A stretch of DNA of 27,087 nucleotides. Origin: a virus. This document shows positions 1 to 6,390 of the stretch, one piece after another. The DNA lies in IMG/VR virus record IMGVR_UViG_3300030119_000874, positions 1 through 27,087 of that record. One strand, written 5' to 3'. Positions within the stretch are counted from its first letter, which is position 1. Each line of letters starts with the position of its first letter. A program made the position numbers and the translations under genes. Under the pieces are notes generated by a model. It did no database searches. It saw nothing but the letters and a program-made list of their open reading frames with translations, and was not told where the DNA came from.

Positions 1-138
1 GTCCTATGCCACAAAGTGGCGGGGCGGTCCGTTTGACTGGCCTTCTCATGGCCGGGGAAAGGAATCCAACGTGGTCCAGAATATGCGATATGTGTCAGTC
101 ATAGTACTGACGCGTCGTGTCGTTGCCGTCATTCATTC

Positions 139-143
139 GGAGG
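139..143 (+). promoter_or_regulatory. Ribosome binding site deciding the GTG start at 150
   Basis: GGAGG ends 6 nt before GTG 150. The longer frame starting at GTG 117 has no purine-rich site; instead a small hairpin (GTCAGT 94-99 with ACTGAC 106-111) lies just upstream of it. Confidence 0.5.
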
Positions 144-149
144 GTGTTG

Positions 150-1127
150 GTGCCGGGAATGGTGAGGTTTTGGGAGTGGCTTGAGTCACGTCCCGACCGC
201 ACCGCTGCTATGGACGAATGGCAGCAAGTTTTGGGGGGCGGGGAATCGAGATCGGTAGCACAGCGATTCCTCAAACCCCTCGAAACACCTTCAACCGCAT
301 ACCCTAATTCCCGCCGCCGTGGTTTTCCGTTGAAATATGCGTGTCAACGGGACGGTGATATTCTTGTCAGAGACGAAACGGATAACCAGGCGGGCTCAAG
401 CCTGCTTGCCGGGGATGTCGTTCGATATCGACTTTGCCTCCATGCACTCAGATCGTCACTTGCTAACGCGTTGAATAGGGTATGCGTCTCCAGGACACCA
501 GTGGATCAAGATGCACGCACGATTCAGATTGGGAACTGGGAACCGAAGAAGTCCGCGATGTTTCCCGTTCACCTGCTGATCCACACCTCGACAGACGATC
601 TGAAAAATGAGGTGTACGAACAGATCATTTTCGGTAAGCGTCGTGGTGCCATTCTACTCACACCGACACGCATGCACTGGTGTGAAAAAATCATTGATGC
701 GGTCCAACTCCACAACACGCTGCTGGTTCCGTTATGCGAAGTGGTCGAAGCGAGCGGCGACGCCTTGCGCCAAACGCCGGAATGGGATCAGTATTTGAAG
801 AGCTTTGCCGAGATGATCAGTCTCAAGTTGCCCAGCAATTACCAGTACAAGGAGCCACTGCCCAAGCGTGCGACATTGATGGCCAAGACCGAGAAGGTCA
901 AGCATGCACTTGTCGATCATATCCGTTCGGCCCGGTCCGGCGTCGTGGCCAATCTGGATGCAGGCAACGGCGCAACGCTGGTGAAATTCCTCACCAAGAC
1001 GCAGTTGGGCAATCTGGCAGGCCTCGAACCCTATCACATCACGCGATGCCTCAACGCTGACCCGCAGCTCAGGCTGCTCTACGAGATTGCCAACGATCCG
1101 GAGCAGCTATTGCGTTACGGCAAGTAG
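150..1127 (+). CDS. Hypothetical protein, possible C-terminal helix-turn-helix
   Basis: Unrecognised soluble protein of about 325 residues. The frame is open from an upstream GTG at 117, but that start has no ribosome site. A GGAGG at 139-143 sits 6 nt before a GTG at 150, so I prefer 150; an ATG at 159 is the other option. There is no signal peptide, membrane segment or Cys cluster. The last 80 residues are basic and helical and end in a TKTQLGNLAGLEPYHITRCL stretch that resembles a winged-helix recognition element, so DNA binding is possible. It is the first gene of the window and is separated from the sigma-like gene by 203 bp of repeat-rich DNA. The reading frame is sound; function is unknown. 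Confidence 0.7.
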   Translation: MPGMVRFWEWLESRPDRTAAMDEWQQVLGGGESRSVAQRFLKPLETPSTAYPNSRRRGFPLKYACQRDGDILVRDETDNQAGSSLLAGDVVRYRLCLHALRSSLANALNRVCVSRTPVDQDARTIQIGNWEPKKSAMFPVHLLIHTSTDDLKNEVYEQIIFGKRRGAILLTPTRMHWCEKIIDAVQLHNTLLVPLCEVVEASGDALRQTPEWDQYLKSFAEMISLKLPSNYQYKEPLPKRATLMAKTEKVKHALVDHIRSARSGVVANLDAGNGATLVKFLTKTQLGNLAGLEPYHITRCLNADPQLRLLYEIANDPEQLLRYGK

Positions 1128-1150
1128 CGATTTCATTCACAATTCCAACG

Positions 1151-1266
1151 TCTTTTGCAGTTACACCCAGGATGCGCAACTGCAAAAGATTTTTTTATGC
1201 GCATAAATGGATTTTAAATAAGCATTTGCACTTTTTGCAGTTTGCGTTACGCCGTTAACTGCAAAA
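1151..1266. repeat. Four half-sites in two inverted pairs upstream of the sigma-like gene
   Basis: The decamer AACTGCAAAA or its complement TTTTGCAGTT occurs at 1153-1162, 1178-1187, 1233-1242 and 1257-1266. The first pair forms a perfect 12-bp inverted repeat (1151-1162 with 1178-1189) followed by seven T (1190-1196), so it could be the intrinsic terminator of the upstream gene. The second pair has almost the same arms and spacing (14-15 nt) but no T run, which points to a protein-binding site instead. A separate perfect 14-bp palindrome, TTTATGCGCATAAA, lies at 1194-1207. This fills most of the 203-bp gap before the ATG at 1331. Likely an operator region for the early operon; the binding protein is unknown. 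Confidence 0.65.
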
Positions 1267-1330
1267 GCCCCGGTGGTTGGTGCGGCCTGATGTGGGCCGC
1301 GAACGCAACCCTCCATTCGGGAGATATCGT

Positions 1331-1975
1331 ATGACGCAAACGTCCTCATTACTCACTTCCACAGCCCCTCAACATGACATTATCGATGAATATGCATTGG
1401 ACCGAATCCGGTTTCGCATTCGGCAACTCGACAGCCAGTTCGAGTTGTCGGATGAGGATCGGGAAGACCTCCACAACGACATGGTGCGGGAATTGCTCAA
1501 TGCATTCAGGCGATTCAATCCGCTGCTCGCCCAGCGGCAGACGTTCATCAGCCGTGTGTTGGATCGGTTTGTCCTGTACGCCATGCGTCAGTATTGCATG
1601 AAGCAGGAACGCGATTTTGAAAATCCCGTCGGCTTTGAACAGATCCATGTGGGCTATGAGCCAAGAATCAACAATCCCAGTCAAGGCGAACTGGATGAAC
1701 GTGATCGCAGTGATCTGCGCATGGATGTGATCCAGATCGTTTCGGAACTGCCGGAGGATCTGCAGCGAGTCTGTCGCGTCTTGATGGAACAGTCCGGTCG
1801 TTCTGCTGCAAGGGAATTGGGTATGAGTAAATCCACGCTCTATCGGGCCATTGCTCAGATACGAGAACACTTTGTCGAGCGGGGCTATGCCGACTTTTTT
1901 CAAAATTCTTGGGACACTTTTGGCTCGACTGCAGATATAGACAGTGCGGGAAATGAAAGCGAGGAATCCCAATGA
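1331..1975 (+). CDS. Sigma-70 family-like RNA polymerase sigma factor
   Basis: Protein of 214 residues, ECF-sized. Residues 40-95 (LSDEDREDLHNDM, RFNPLLAQRQTFISRVLDRF, YAMRQ) have the helical pattern of sigma region 2. Residues 138-180 (SELPEDLQRVCRVLMEQSGRSAAREL, then GMSKSTLYRAIAQIREHF) form a good region-4 helix-turn-helix. The frame is open from 1277, but ATG 1331 has a GGGAG site at 1319-1323 and gives a normal N-terminus. Its stop overlaps the next ATG by 4 bp, so it heads or joins the recombination operon. By family it would bind core polymerase and direct it to phage promoters, or act as a sigma-like repressor. Region 2 is degenerate, so true promoter-melting activity is not assured. 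Confidence 0.8.
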   Translation: MTQTSSLLTSTAPQHDIIDEYALDRIRFRIRQLDSQFELSDEDREDLHNDMVRELLNAFRRFNPLLAQRQTFISRVLDRFVLYAMRQYCMKQERDFENPVGFEQIHVGYEPRINNPSQGELDERDRSDLRMDVIQIVSELPEDLQRVCRVLMEQSGRSAARELGMSKSTLYRAIAQIREHFVERGYADFFQNSWDTFGSTADIDSAGNESEESQ

Positions 1976-2787
1976 ATGACGACATGCTCAATATCGACTT
2001 AAGTATTTTGGAAATTGAACCGGCAGATGAATATCACAACAAGGCAGGCAAGTATCTAAGCAGTCATCAACTGATCGATTTCATGCAGTGCCCGTGGCTG
2101 CATTTCAAAAAGCGCAGCGGCTTGATCCAGAACAAGGAGTCTGCATCGTATCTGGTGGGGCGTGCAGCACACTGTCGTGTGTTGGAAGGTCGCGATGTAT
2201 ATGAATCGCAATTCGCGTTGGGCGGTCCGATCAATCCGCAAACGTGTCGGCCATTCGGTGCCAATACCCAAGCCTACAAAAAATGGGCGGTCACTGTTGG
2301 TAAGCCGATTCTCTCGTACGATCAGGTTGAAAAAATCGAGAATATGGCCAGCGGTATCTTGATGAACGACGAAGCAGTTGATTTGCTTTTGGATGGTCAG
2401 GCTGAAGGCGTGGTACGTGCTGAATACCAGGATATTCCTTGTCAGATCAGGATCGATTGGACCCATCCAAACCGTGGATTGGTGGACCTGAAGACTTGTG
2501 ACGATCTGACCTGGTTCGAATCGGATGCACGAAAATATCGTTACTTCAATCAGCTTGCCTTTTACCAGGCTGTGCTTGCTCAAGTCATTGGTCAAAGCGT
2601 TCCGGTTCACATCGTGGCAGTTGAGAAAAGAGAGCCTTTCCGTTGCGGTGTCTGGCAATTGACTCCGGCATCCCTCTCGATGGCTCAGCAGGAAAATCAA
2701 GCTGCCATCAAGCGTTTGAAGGCGTGTCAGCAAAACGATGACTGGCCTACCGGCTACGAATCCATTCGCATGCTCAACGCTTCATAA
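1972..2787 (+). CDS. RecE-like PD-(D/E)XK exonuclease (DUF3799 type)
   Basis: Protein of 271 residues matching the exodeoxyribonuclease VIII C-terminal nuclease pattern. Visible motifs are GRAAHCRVLE (His67), QIRIDW (Asp162), VDLKT (Asp172 and Lys174) and a later YFNQLAFY (Gln194), the usual order H...E...D...DxK...Q. It would resect double-stranded DNA ends to leave 3' single strands for annealing. The start is an ATGA overlap with the sigma-like gene, with GAGGA at 1961-1965. The neighbours (AAA_24 ATPase, DUF669, RusA) make a full recombination module. Family assignment is confident; processivity and polarity cannot be read from the sequence. Confidence 0.85.
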   Translation: MNDDMLNIDLSILEIEPADEYHNKAGKYLSSHQLIDFMQCPWLHFKKRSGLIQNKESASYLVGRAAHCRVLEGRDVYESQFALGGPINPQTCRPFGANTQAYKKWAVTVGKPILSYDQVEKIENMASGILMNDEAVDLLLDGQAEGVVRAEYQDIPCQIRIDWTHPNRGLVDLKTCDDLTWFESDARKYRYFNQLAFYQAVLAQVIGQSVPVHIVAVEKREPFRCGVWQLTPASLSMAQQENQAAIKRLKACQQNDDWPTGYESIRMLNAS

Positions 2788-2882
2788 CCCCCGGAAGTTA
2801 CCCCCCGGAAGTTTTCATCGAAATGTCACCTCTCCCCGCCCCTGGGAGTGTTCAGGGGCGGGGAGTTCGGAGCCCCCCGGAA
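2788..2882. repeat. Local cluster of the dispersed CCCCCGGAA motif
   Basis: Three copies of CCCCCGGAA lie at 2788-2796, 2802-2810 and 2874-2882 in the gap between the nuclease and ATPase genes. Further exact copies (either strand) are at 4316, 10018, 11439, 17339, 18115, 18422, 20827, 22050, 23637 and 26263. One-mismatch relatives occur at 3904, 21171, 21181, 22281 and 26029. Many continue as CCCCCGGAAGT. About 0.2 copies would be expected by chance for a given 9-mer on both strands of 27 kb at even base composition. Copies occur in genes, in different frames, and between genes. Confidence 0.75.
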
Positions 2883-2888
2883 GGTGAC
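2825..2888. repeat. Strong GC-rich hairpin with interrupted outer arms
   Basis: CTCCCCGCCCCTG (2832-2844) pairs perfectly with 2853-2865 around an 8-nt loop. The flanking arms GTCACCT (2825-2831) and AGGTGAC (2882-2888) also match, but 16 nt carrying a CCCCCCGG motif lie between the inner and outer right arms, as if something had been inserted in a longer palindrome. There is no T run, so it is not a clear intrinsic terminator. It may separate the nuclease and ATPase transcripts or protect a processed 3' end. No gene is visible in 2788-2930. Confidence 0.6.
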
Positions 2889-2930
2889 TGTTTGTATTGA
2901 TCACGATCATCATATACAGGAATTTAATTC

Positions 2931-3728
2931 ATGTCCCTATTGCAACAAGTTCACACTGGCAAACGTCAATCGCCACCGCGCATCATCCTCTATGGCACCG
3001 AAGGTATCGGTAAATCCACCACGGCTTCGCAGGCTCCCAATCCCATTTTTATCCAAACCGAAGACGGCCTTGATCAAATCGATTGTGCGAGTTTTCCACT
3101 GGCAACGAAGTTCGATGATGTCATCAATGCCATTGACTCGTTGATCAAGGAACAGCACGAATACCAGACGTTAGTAATCGATTCCCTCGACTGGCTCGAA
3201 CGGTTGATTTGGGATCGACTGTGTAAAGACTACGGTGTTAACAGCATTGAAAAGGTCGATGGTGGTTACGCTCGTGGTTACACGCATGCGTTGACCCACT
3301 GGCGTATGTTACTCACCGGTCTCGATACGCTTCGCACTAAACGTAGCATGTGCATCATCCTTTTGGCTCACGCCAAGGTCGAAACCTTCTCCGATCCGGA
3401 GGTTGGGGCTTATGACCGTTTTTCTCCGCGACTACACAAGCATGCTAATGCAGTGATCACCGAGTGGGCTGACGCGGTGTTGTTTGCGACACGCAAGATC
3501 ATCACCAAGACCGAAGACGCGGGATTCAACCGCAATCGCACATTGGCTTCTGGCTTGGGCAAAGATGGTGGCGAGCGCGTCATGCGTTGTGTCGGCAGTC
3601 CTGCCTGTATTGCCAAGAACCGTTATGGCTTGCCAACGGAGTTGCCGTTGTCATGGTACGCCTTGATGGAAGCGATGGTTCAGGCTGACAAACCCACGTC
3701 CAATCAAACCACCAAACACAAACATTAA
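2931..3728 (+). CDS. AAA_24-family ATPase, Sak4-like recombination protein
   Basis: Protein of 265 residues with Walker A GTEGIGKS (residues 22-29) and the family-typical IFIQTEDGLD following it, then Walker B LVIDS (81-85) and a sensor-like IILLAHAK (142-149). This is the pattern of phage P-loop proteins of the AAA_24 type, some of which (Sak4) are RecA-core single-strand annealing or strand-exchange proteins. It sits between a RecE-like nuclease and a DUF669 protein, the usual company. CAGGAA at 2917-2922 is 8 nt before the ATG. It probably loads on single-stranded DNA made by the nuclease. Annealing activity is inferred from family and context only. Confidence 0.85.
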   Translation: MSLLQQVHTGKRQSPPRIILYGTEGIGKSTTASQAPNPIFIQTEDGLDQIDCASFPLATKFDDVINAIDSLIKEQHEYQTLVIDSLDWLERLIWDRLCKDYGVNSIEKVDGGYARGYTHALTHWRMLLTGLDTLRTKRSMCIILLAHAKVETFSDPEVGAYDRFSPRLHKHANAVITEWADAVLFATRKIITKTEDAGFNRNRTLASGLGKDGGERVMRCVGSPACIAKNRYGLPTELPLSWYALMEAMVQADKPTSNQTTKHKH

Positions 3729-3787
3729 CCCATAAAACACAGTCTTTTTGTCAACAACCATTTTTTAATTGATGGAGGAATATCTCT

Positions 3788-4252
3788 ATGGCTAATCTCA
3801 ATGGCTTTAACGCAAATGATGTCGAACCCAACAGTTCGTTTGAACCAATCCCGGCAGGCAAGTACCTGGCAGCGATCACCGCATCGGAAACCAAACCCAC
3901 AAAATCCGGGGGCGGCAGCTTTTTGGAGTTGACCTTTTCGATTCTGGAAGGGGACTACCAAGGGCGCTTGCTCTGGGCTCGCTTGAACCTGGACAACCCC
4001 AACGCCACCGCGGTCAAAATTGCTCGTGGTGATCTGTCAGCCATCTGTCGCGCGGTCAATGTCATGCAGCCCAAGGACAGCACCGATCTTCATAACTTGC
4101 CGTTGGTCGTCAATGTGAAGCTGAAAAAGCGGCCTGACACAGGTGATTTGAGCAACGAAATCCGTGGCTTTGAGCCTAAGCAATCCACTGGAACTTCCAA
4201 CGCTACGTCTCAGCAACCGGTGTCCGATGGTCCTTCACCGTGGAAGCGCTAA
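3788..4252 (+). CDS. DUF669 family protein, probable phage ssDNA-binding protein
   Basis: Protein of 154 residues. The N-terminal two thirds (PAGKYLAAI, then GGGSFLELTFSILEGDYQGRLLW) follow the DUF669 pattern: a compact beta domain with a GxYxAxI start and a GRxxW core. The C-terminal 35 residues are a flexible Ser/Thr/Gln-rich tail ending in PSPWKR. DUF669 genes regularly sit beside AAA_24 ATPases and RusA and are thought to act as single-strand binding proteins. GGAGGA at 3774-3779 precedes the ATG. The neighbouring RusA start is only 12 nt downstream, so the genes are co-transcribed. The tail lacks the acidic SSB tip, which instead appears on the helicase further down. Confidence 0.8.
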   Translation: MANLNGFNANDVEPNSSFEPIPAGKYLAAITASETKPTKSGGGSFLELTFSILEGDYQGRLLWARLNLDNPNATAVKIARGDLSAICRAVNVMQPKDSTDLHNLPLVVNVKLKKRPDTGDLSNEIRGFEPKQSTGTSNATSQQPVSDGPSPWKR

Positions 4253-4264
4253 GGGGGGTGTTGC

Positions 4265-4678
4265 ATGGAATTAGTCTTACCTTACCCACCGTCGGTGAAT
4301 CACTACTGGCGACACTTCCGGGGGCGAACGCTCATCAGCCGTCAAGGTCGTGCGTATCGACAGCAGGTCAAAACACAGTGCCAGGGGATGGGCGGCCAGC
4401 CACCTCGTGATGGTCGTTTGGCCGTGGCGATGGATGCGTTTCCACCGGATCGACGCAGACGCGATCTGGACAACATTCAGAAAGCATCACTCGATTCGAT
4501 GCAGCATGCAGGCATCTATCTTGATGATTCGCAAGTGGACATGTTGGTTGTGCAACGTCGCCTCCCGATCCCCGGTGGCCAACTTGTCGTGCGAATCCAA
4601 GAGTACCCACTTCATCGTTGCCCGTTGTGCGGTAGTCCGATGTCCAGCCTTGAAAGTGAATACATCAATGACAACTAA
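4265..4678 (+). CDS. rusA: RusA-like Holliday junction resolvase
   Basis: Protein of 137 residues with the N-terminal LPYPPSVNHYWRH typical of RusA and the catalytic pattern DRRRRDLDN...K...LD...DDSQVD: Asp67, Asp69, Lys73, Asp87, Asp88 and Asp92 match the conserved metal-binding and catalytic positions of E. coli RusA. It would cut four-way junctions made during recombination or replication. A G-rich site precedes the ATG. The C-terminus carries an extra HRCPLCGSP (a single CxxC) not needed for the fold; two such peptides could share a zinc in the dimer, which is speculation. The end overlaps the start of the ParB-HTH gene by 11 nt. Confidence 0.9.
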   Translation: MELVLPYPPSVNHYWRHFRGRTLISRQGRAYRQQVKTQCQGMGGQPPRDGRLAVAMDAFPPDRRRRDLDNIQKASLDSMQHAGIYLDDSQVDMLVVQRRLPIPGGQLVVRIQEYPLHRCPLCGSPMSSLESEYINDN

Positions 4679-5648
4679 AACCCAGACACTCAAGATCGAT
4701 CAAATCCGTATCGATGGTGGCACGCAACCACGTGTGGCTATTGATGAAGATGTCGTGGTCGAATATGCCGACCTGTACGTTGAAGGTGTCGATCTGCCGC
4801 CCGTCACTGTTTTTCATGACGGTTCAACCTATTGGTTAGCTGATGGCTTCCATCGCTATTGGGCCAGCAAACAAACCGAACGTGAAGCGATTGCGGTTGA
4901 TGTCCAACAAGGCACACGCCGCGATGCGATCCTTTATTCAGTCGGTGCCAATGCGACGCATGGTCTGCGTCGGAGCAATGCAGATAAACGCAAAGCCGTG
5001 TTGACCATGTTGCAGGATGATGAATGGTCCCAGTACTCGGATCACGAGATTGCCAGACAATGCAACGTGACGCAGCCAACTGTCGGTCGACACCGCGCCT
5101 CACTAAAACAATTTATTAGTGAGAACACACCGGCGACCGATCAAACAGCCCCCCAACCCGAATCCTCACTAAAACAATTTATTAGTGAGGATGGCTCAAA
5201 GTCGACTCAAATCGCTGAAAAATCTACTTCCAAGCTACCACAGAATGATGGCAGCAGCCTGCCATCCCAACAGCGTACCTACAAGACCAAGCATGGCACC
5301 GTTTCCAGCATGAAAACGGGCAAGATTGGTCGCACGTCTAAGTCGAAAACATCCAAAACGCCGCGTTTTGGCAAAAACGCGTATCGTCCCAAAGCCTGTC
5401 ACAGTGAAGACGGCCCCGTTCCCATGCGGGCCATCTCGTTACCTCTGAAAAATCCCATCCAAGCAGCCCGGAGCATGATCAGCATTTACGGCGATGACTA
5501 CATGCGCCAGGTTGCAACTGAACTGAATCGAATTTTCCAATCCCAGAAAGGACTCTCAAATGATTGCACAGCCCACGAACCACACGGAACCGCAGATTCA
5601 GACCACCTTCATGAACGTCACACCGGACATTGCCAGCCAGTGGCTTGA
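4668..5648 (+). CDS. ParB-like protein with helix-turn-helix domain
   Basis: Protein of 326 residues. The N-terminus is a ParB/Srx-type domain (KIDQIRIDGGTQPR, then LADGFHR at 57-63). Residues 103-147 hold a helix-turn-helix (DDEWSQYSDHEIARQCNVTQ, then PTVGRHRASL). A long basic linker with RTYKTKHGT and KIGR follows, a layout common in phage ParB-like regulators. ATG 4668 is chosen because the upstream frame lies inside rusA; there is no strong ribosome site, so coupling to the rusA stop is likely. The octapeptide SLKQFISE occurs twice, at 145 and 167, because a 25-nt palindrome is duplicated in the gene. The last 30 codons overlap the next gene by 89 nt. Role: DNA-binding regulator or partition-like protein. 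Confidence 0.8.
   Translation: MTTKTQTLKIDQIRIDGGTQPRVAIDEDVVVEYADLYVEGVDLPPVTVFHDGSTYWLADGFHRYWASKQTEREAIAVDVQQGTRRDAILYSVGANATHGLRRSNADKRKAVLTMLQDDEWSQYSDHEIARQCNVTQPTVGRHRASLKQFISENTPATDQTAPQPESSLKQFISEDGSKSTQIAEKSTSKLPQNDGSSLPSQQRTYKTKHGTVSSMKTGKIGRTSKSKTSKTPRFGKNAYRPKACHSEDGPVPMRAISLPLKNPIQAARSMISIYGDDYMRQVATELNRIFQSQKGLSNDCTAHEPHGTADSDHLHERHTGHCQPVA
5099..5189 (+). repeat. Duplicated 25-nt palindromic element inside the ParB-HTH gene
   Basis: An identical 25-nt segment occurs at 5099-5123 and 5165-5189, 66 nt apart and so in the same frame. Each copy is an inverted repeat with arms CTCACTAA and TTAGTGAG around 9 nt. In the protein it reads SLKQFISE twice, straight after the helix-turn-helix. 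Identity at every base, silent positions included, suggests selection on DNA or RNA, or a recent duplication. Confidence 0.85.
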
Positions 5649-6390
5649 GGGTAATGTGCGTAACCGTCGCATTGACCAGAAACATGTCGAATGCCTTGCT
5701 CAGGAAATGTTGGCTGGCCGCTGGAACATCACGCATCAGGGCATCGCCTTCGACACCAATGGTACGTTAGTCGATGGCCAGCACCGACTCTGGGCCATTT
5801 TGCAGGCAGGGTGTGCCATTCGCATGGCCGTGTCGTTCGGCGTCCCGGCAGGCAACATTGATGCCATCGATGGCATGAAGGCCCGACGGGTCGTGGATCG
5901 AATGTCTCTCACCGGCACGTTCGGCACCGAGGGTGTGACGTCCTACCACGCATCGACCTTGCGTGAAATGTACCAGTGCCTCAATCCCGGTCGCAAGCTG
6001 CCGTATCACGAGGAGATGGAGTTGATGACCATGCACATCAACGCCATCCGCTTTGCGACGGCCCATGTGGCAACCAAGGCCAGGGGTATTGCGGTGGCCC
6101 ATGTCCGTGCCGTGATCGCGCGGGCCTGGTACTCGGTTGACCATGATCAACTGGCCCAATTCTGCCGGGTGCTCTCCACCGGCATGCTGGAAACCACCTG
6201 CGACGCGACCATCATCAAGCTGCGTGACCAACTCATGGCAACTGGCAGTACGCGCAATCGCACAATCCAGAAGGAACTTTACGGCAAGGTCGAACGCGTC
6301 CTCACCCACTGGCTCAACGGTGAAACCCGCTCGGTCCTGCGCCCGGTGACCAGTGAACAATTCATGCTGCCCGAGGAGGTGATCGATTGA
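5560..6390 (+). CDS. DGQHRL-motif (ParB/Srx-like fold) protein
   Basis: Protein of 276 residues. Residues 19-80 carry the core of a ParB-superfamily domain: VTPDIASQWLEGNVRNRRID, WNITHQGIAFDTNGTLVDGQ and HRLWAILQAG, with the DGQHRL box at 72-77. The rest is alpha-helical with no recognised motif. Proteins of this type are common in phages near replication genes; their activity is not established, although the DGQHR box in related folds binds or hydrolyses nucleotides. AAAGGA at 5547-5552 is 7 nt before the ATG. The start lies inside the ParB-HTH frame (89-nt overlap), and the stop overlaps the helicase TTG start. Confidence 0.7.
   Translation: MIAQPTNHTEPQIQTTFMNVTPDIASQWLEGNVRNRRIDQKHVECLAQEMLAGRWNITHQGIAFDTNGTLVDGQHRLWAILQAGCAIRMAVSFGVPAGNIDAIDGMKARRVVDRMSLTGTFGTEGVTSYHASTLREMYQCLNPGRKLPYHEEMELMTMHINAIRFATAHVATKARGIAVAHVRAVIARAWYSVDHDQLAQFCRVLSTGMLETTCDATIIKLRDQLMATGSTRNRTIQKELYGKVERVLTHWLNGETRSVLRPVTSEQFMLPEEVID
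6373..6380 (+). promoter_or_regulatory. Strong ribosome site supporting a TTG start
   Basis: GAGGAGGT ends 6 nt before TTG 6387. This near-perfect anti-16S match, plus a TTGA overlap with the upstream stop, supports TTG as the real start of the helicase. It also suggests the host has a canonical anti-Shine-Dalgarno sequence. Confidence 0.75.

Noticed and set aside
1-149. Possible end of an upstream gene, or a small RNA
   Set aside because: A short frame (6-104) is open from the window edge and small hairpins are present, but nothing supports a product.
1349-1972. Minus-strand frame of 207 codons
   Set aside because: Antisense to the sigma-like gene, which has a ribosome site and a clear region-4 HTH.
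2056-2733. Minus-strand frame of 225 codons
   Set aside because: Antisense to the RecE-like nuclease with conserved catalytic residues.
5099-5189. Possible CRISPR-like repeat pair
   Set aside because: Only two units, inside a coding frame, with no array or cas genes; better read as a duplicated palindrome.
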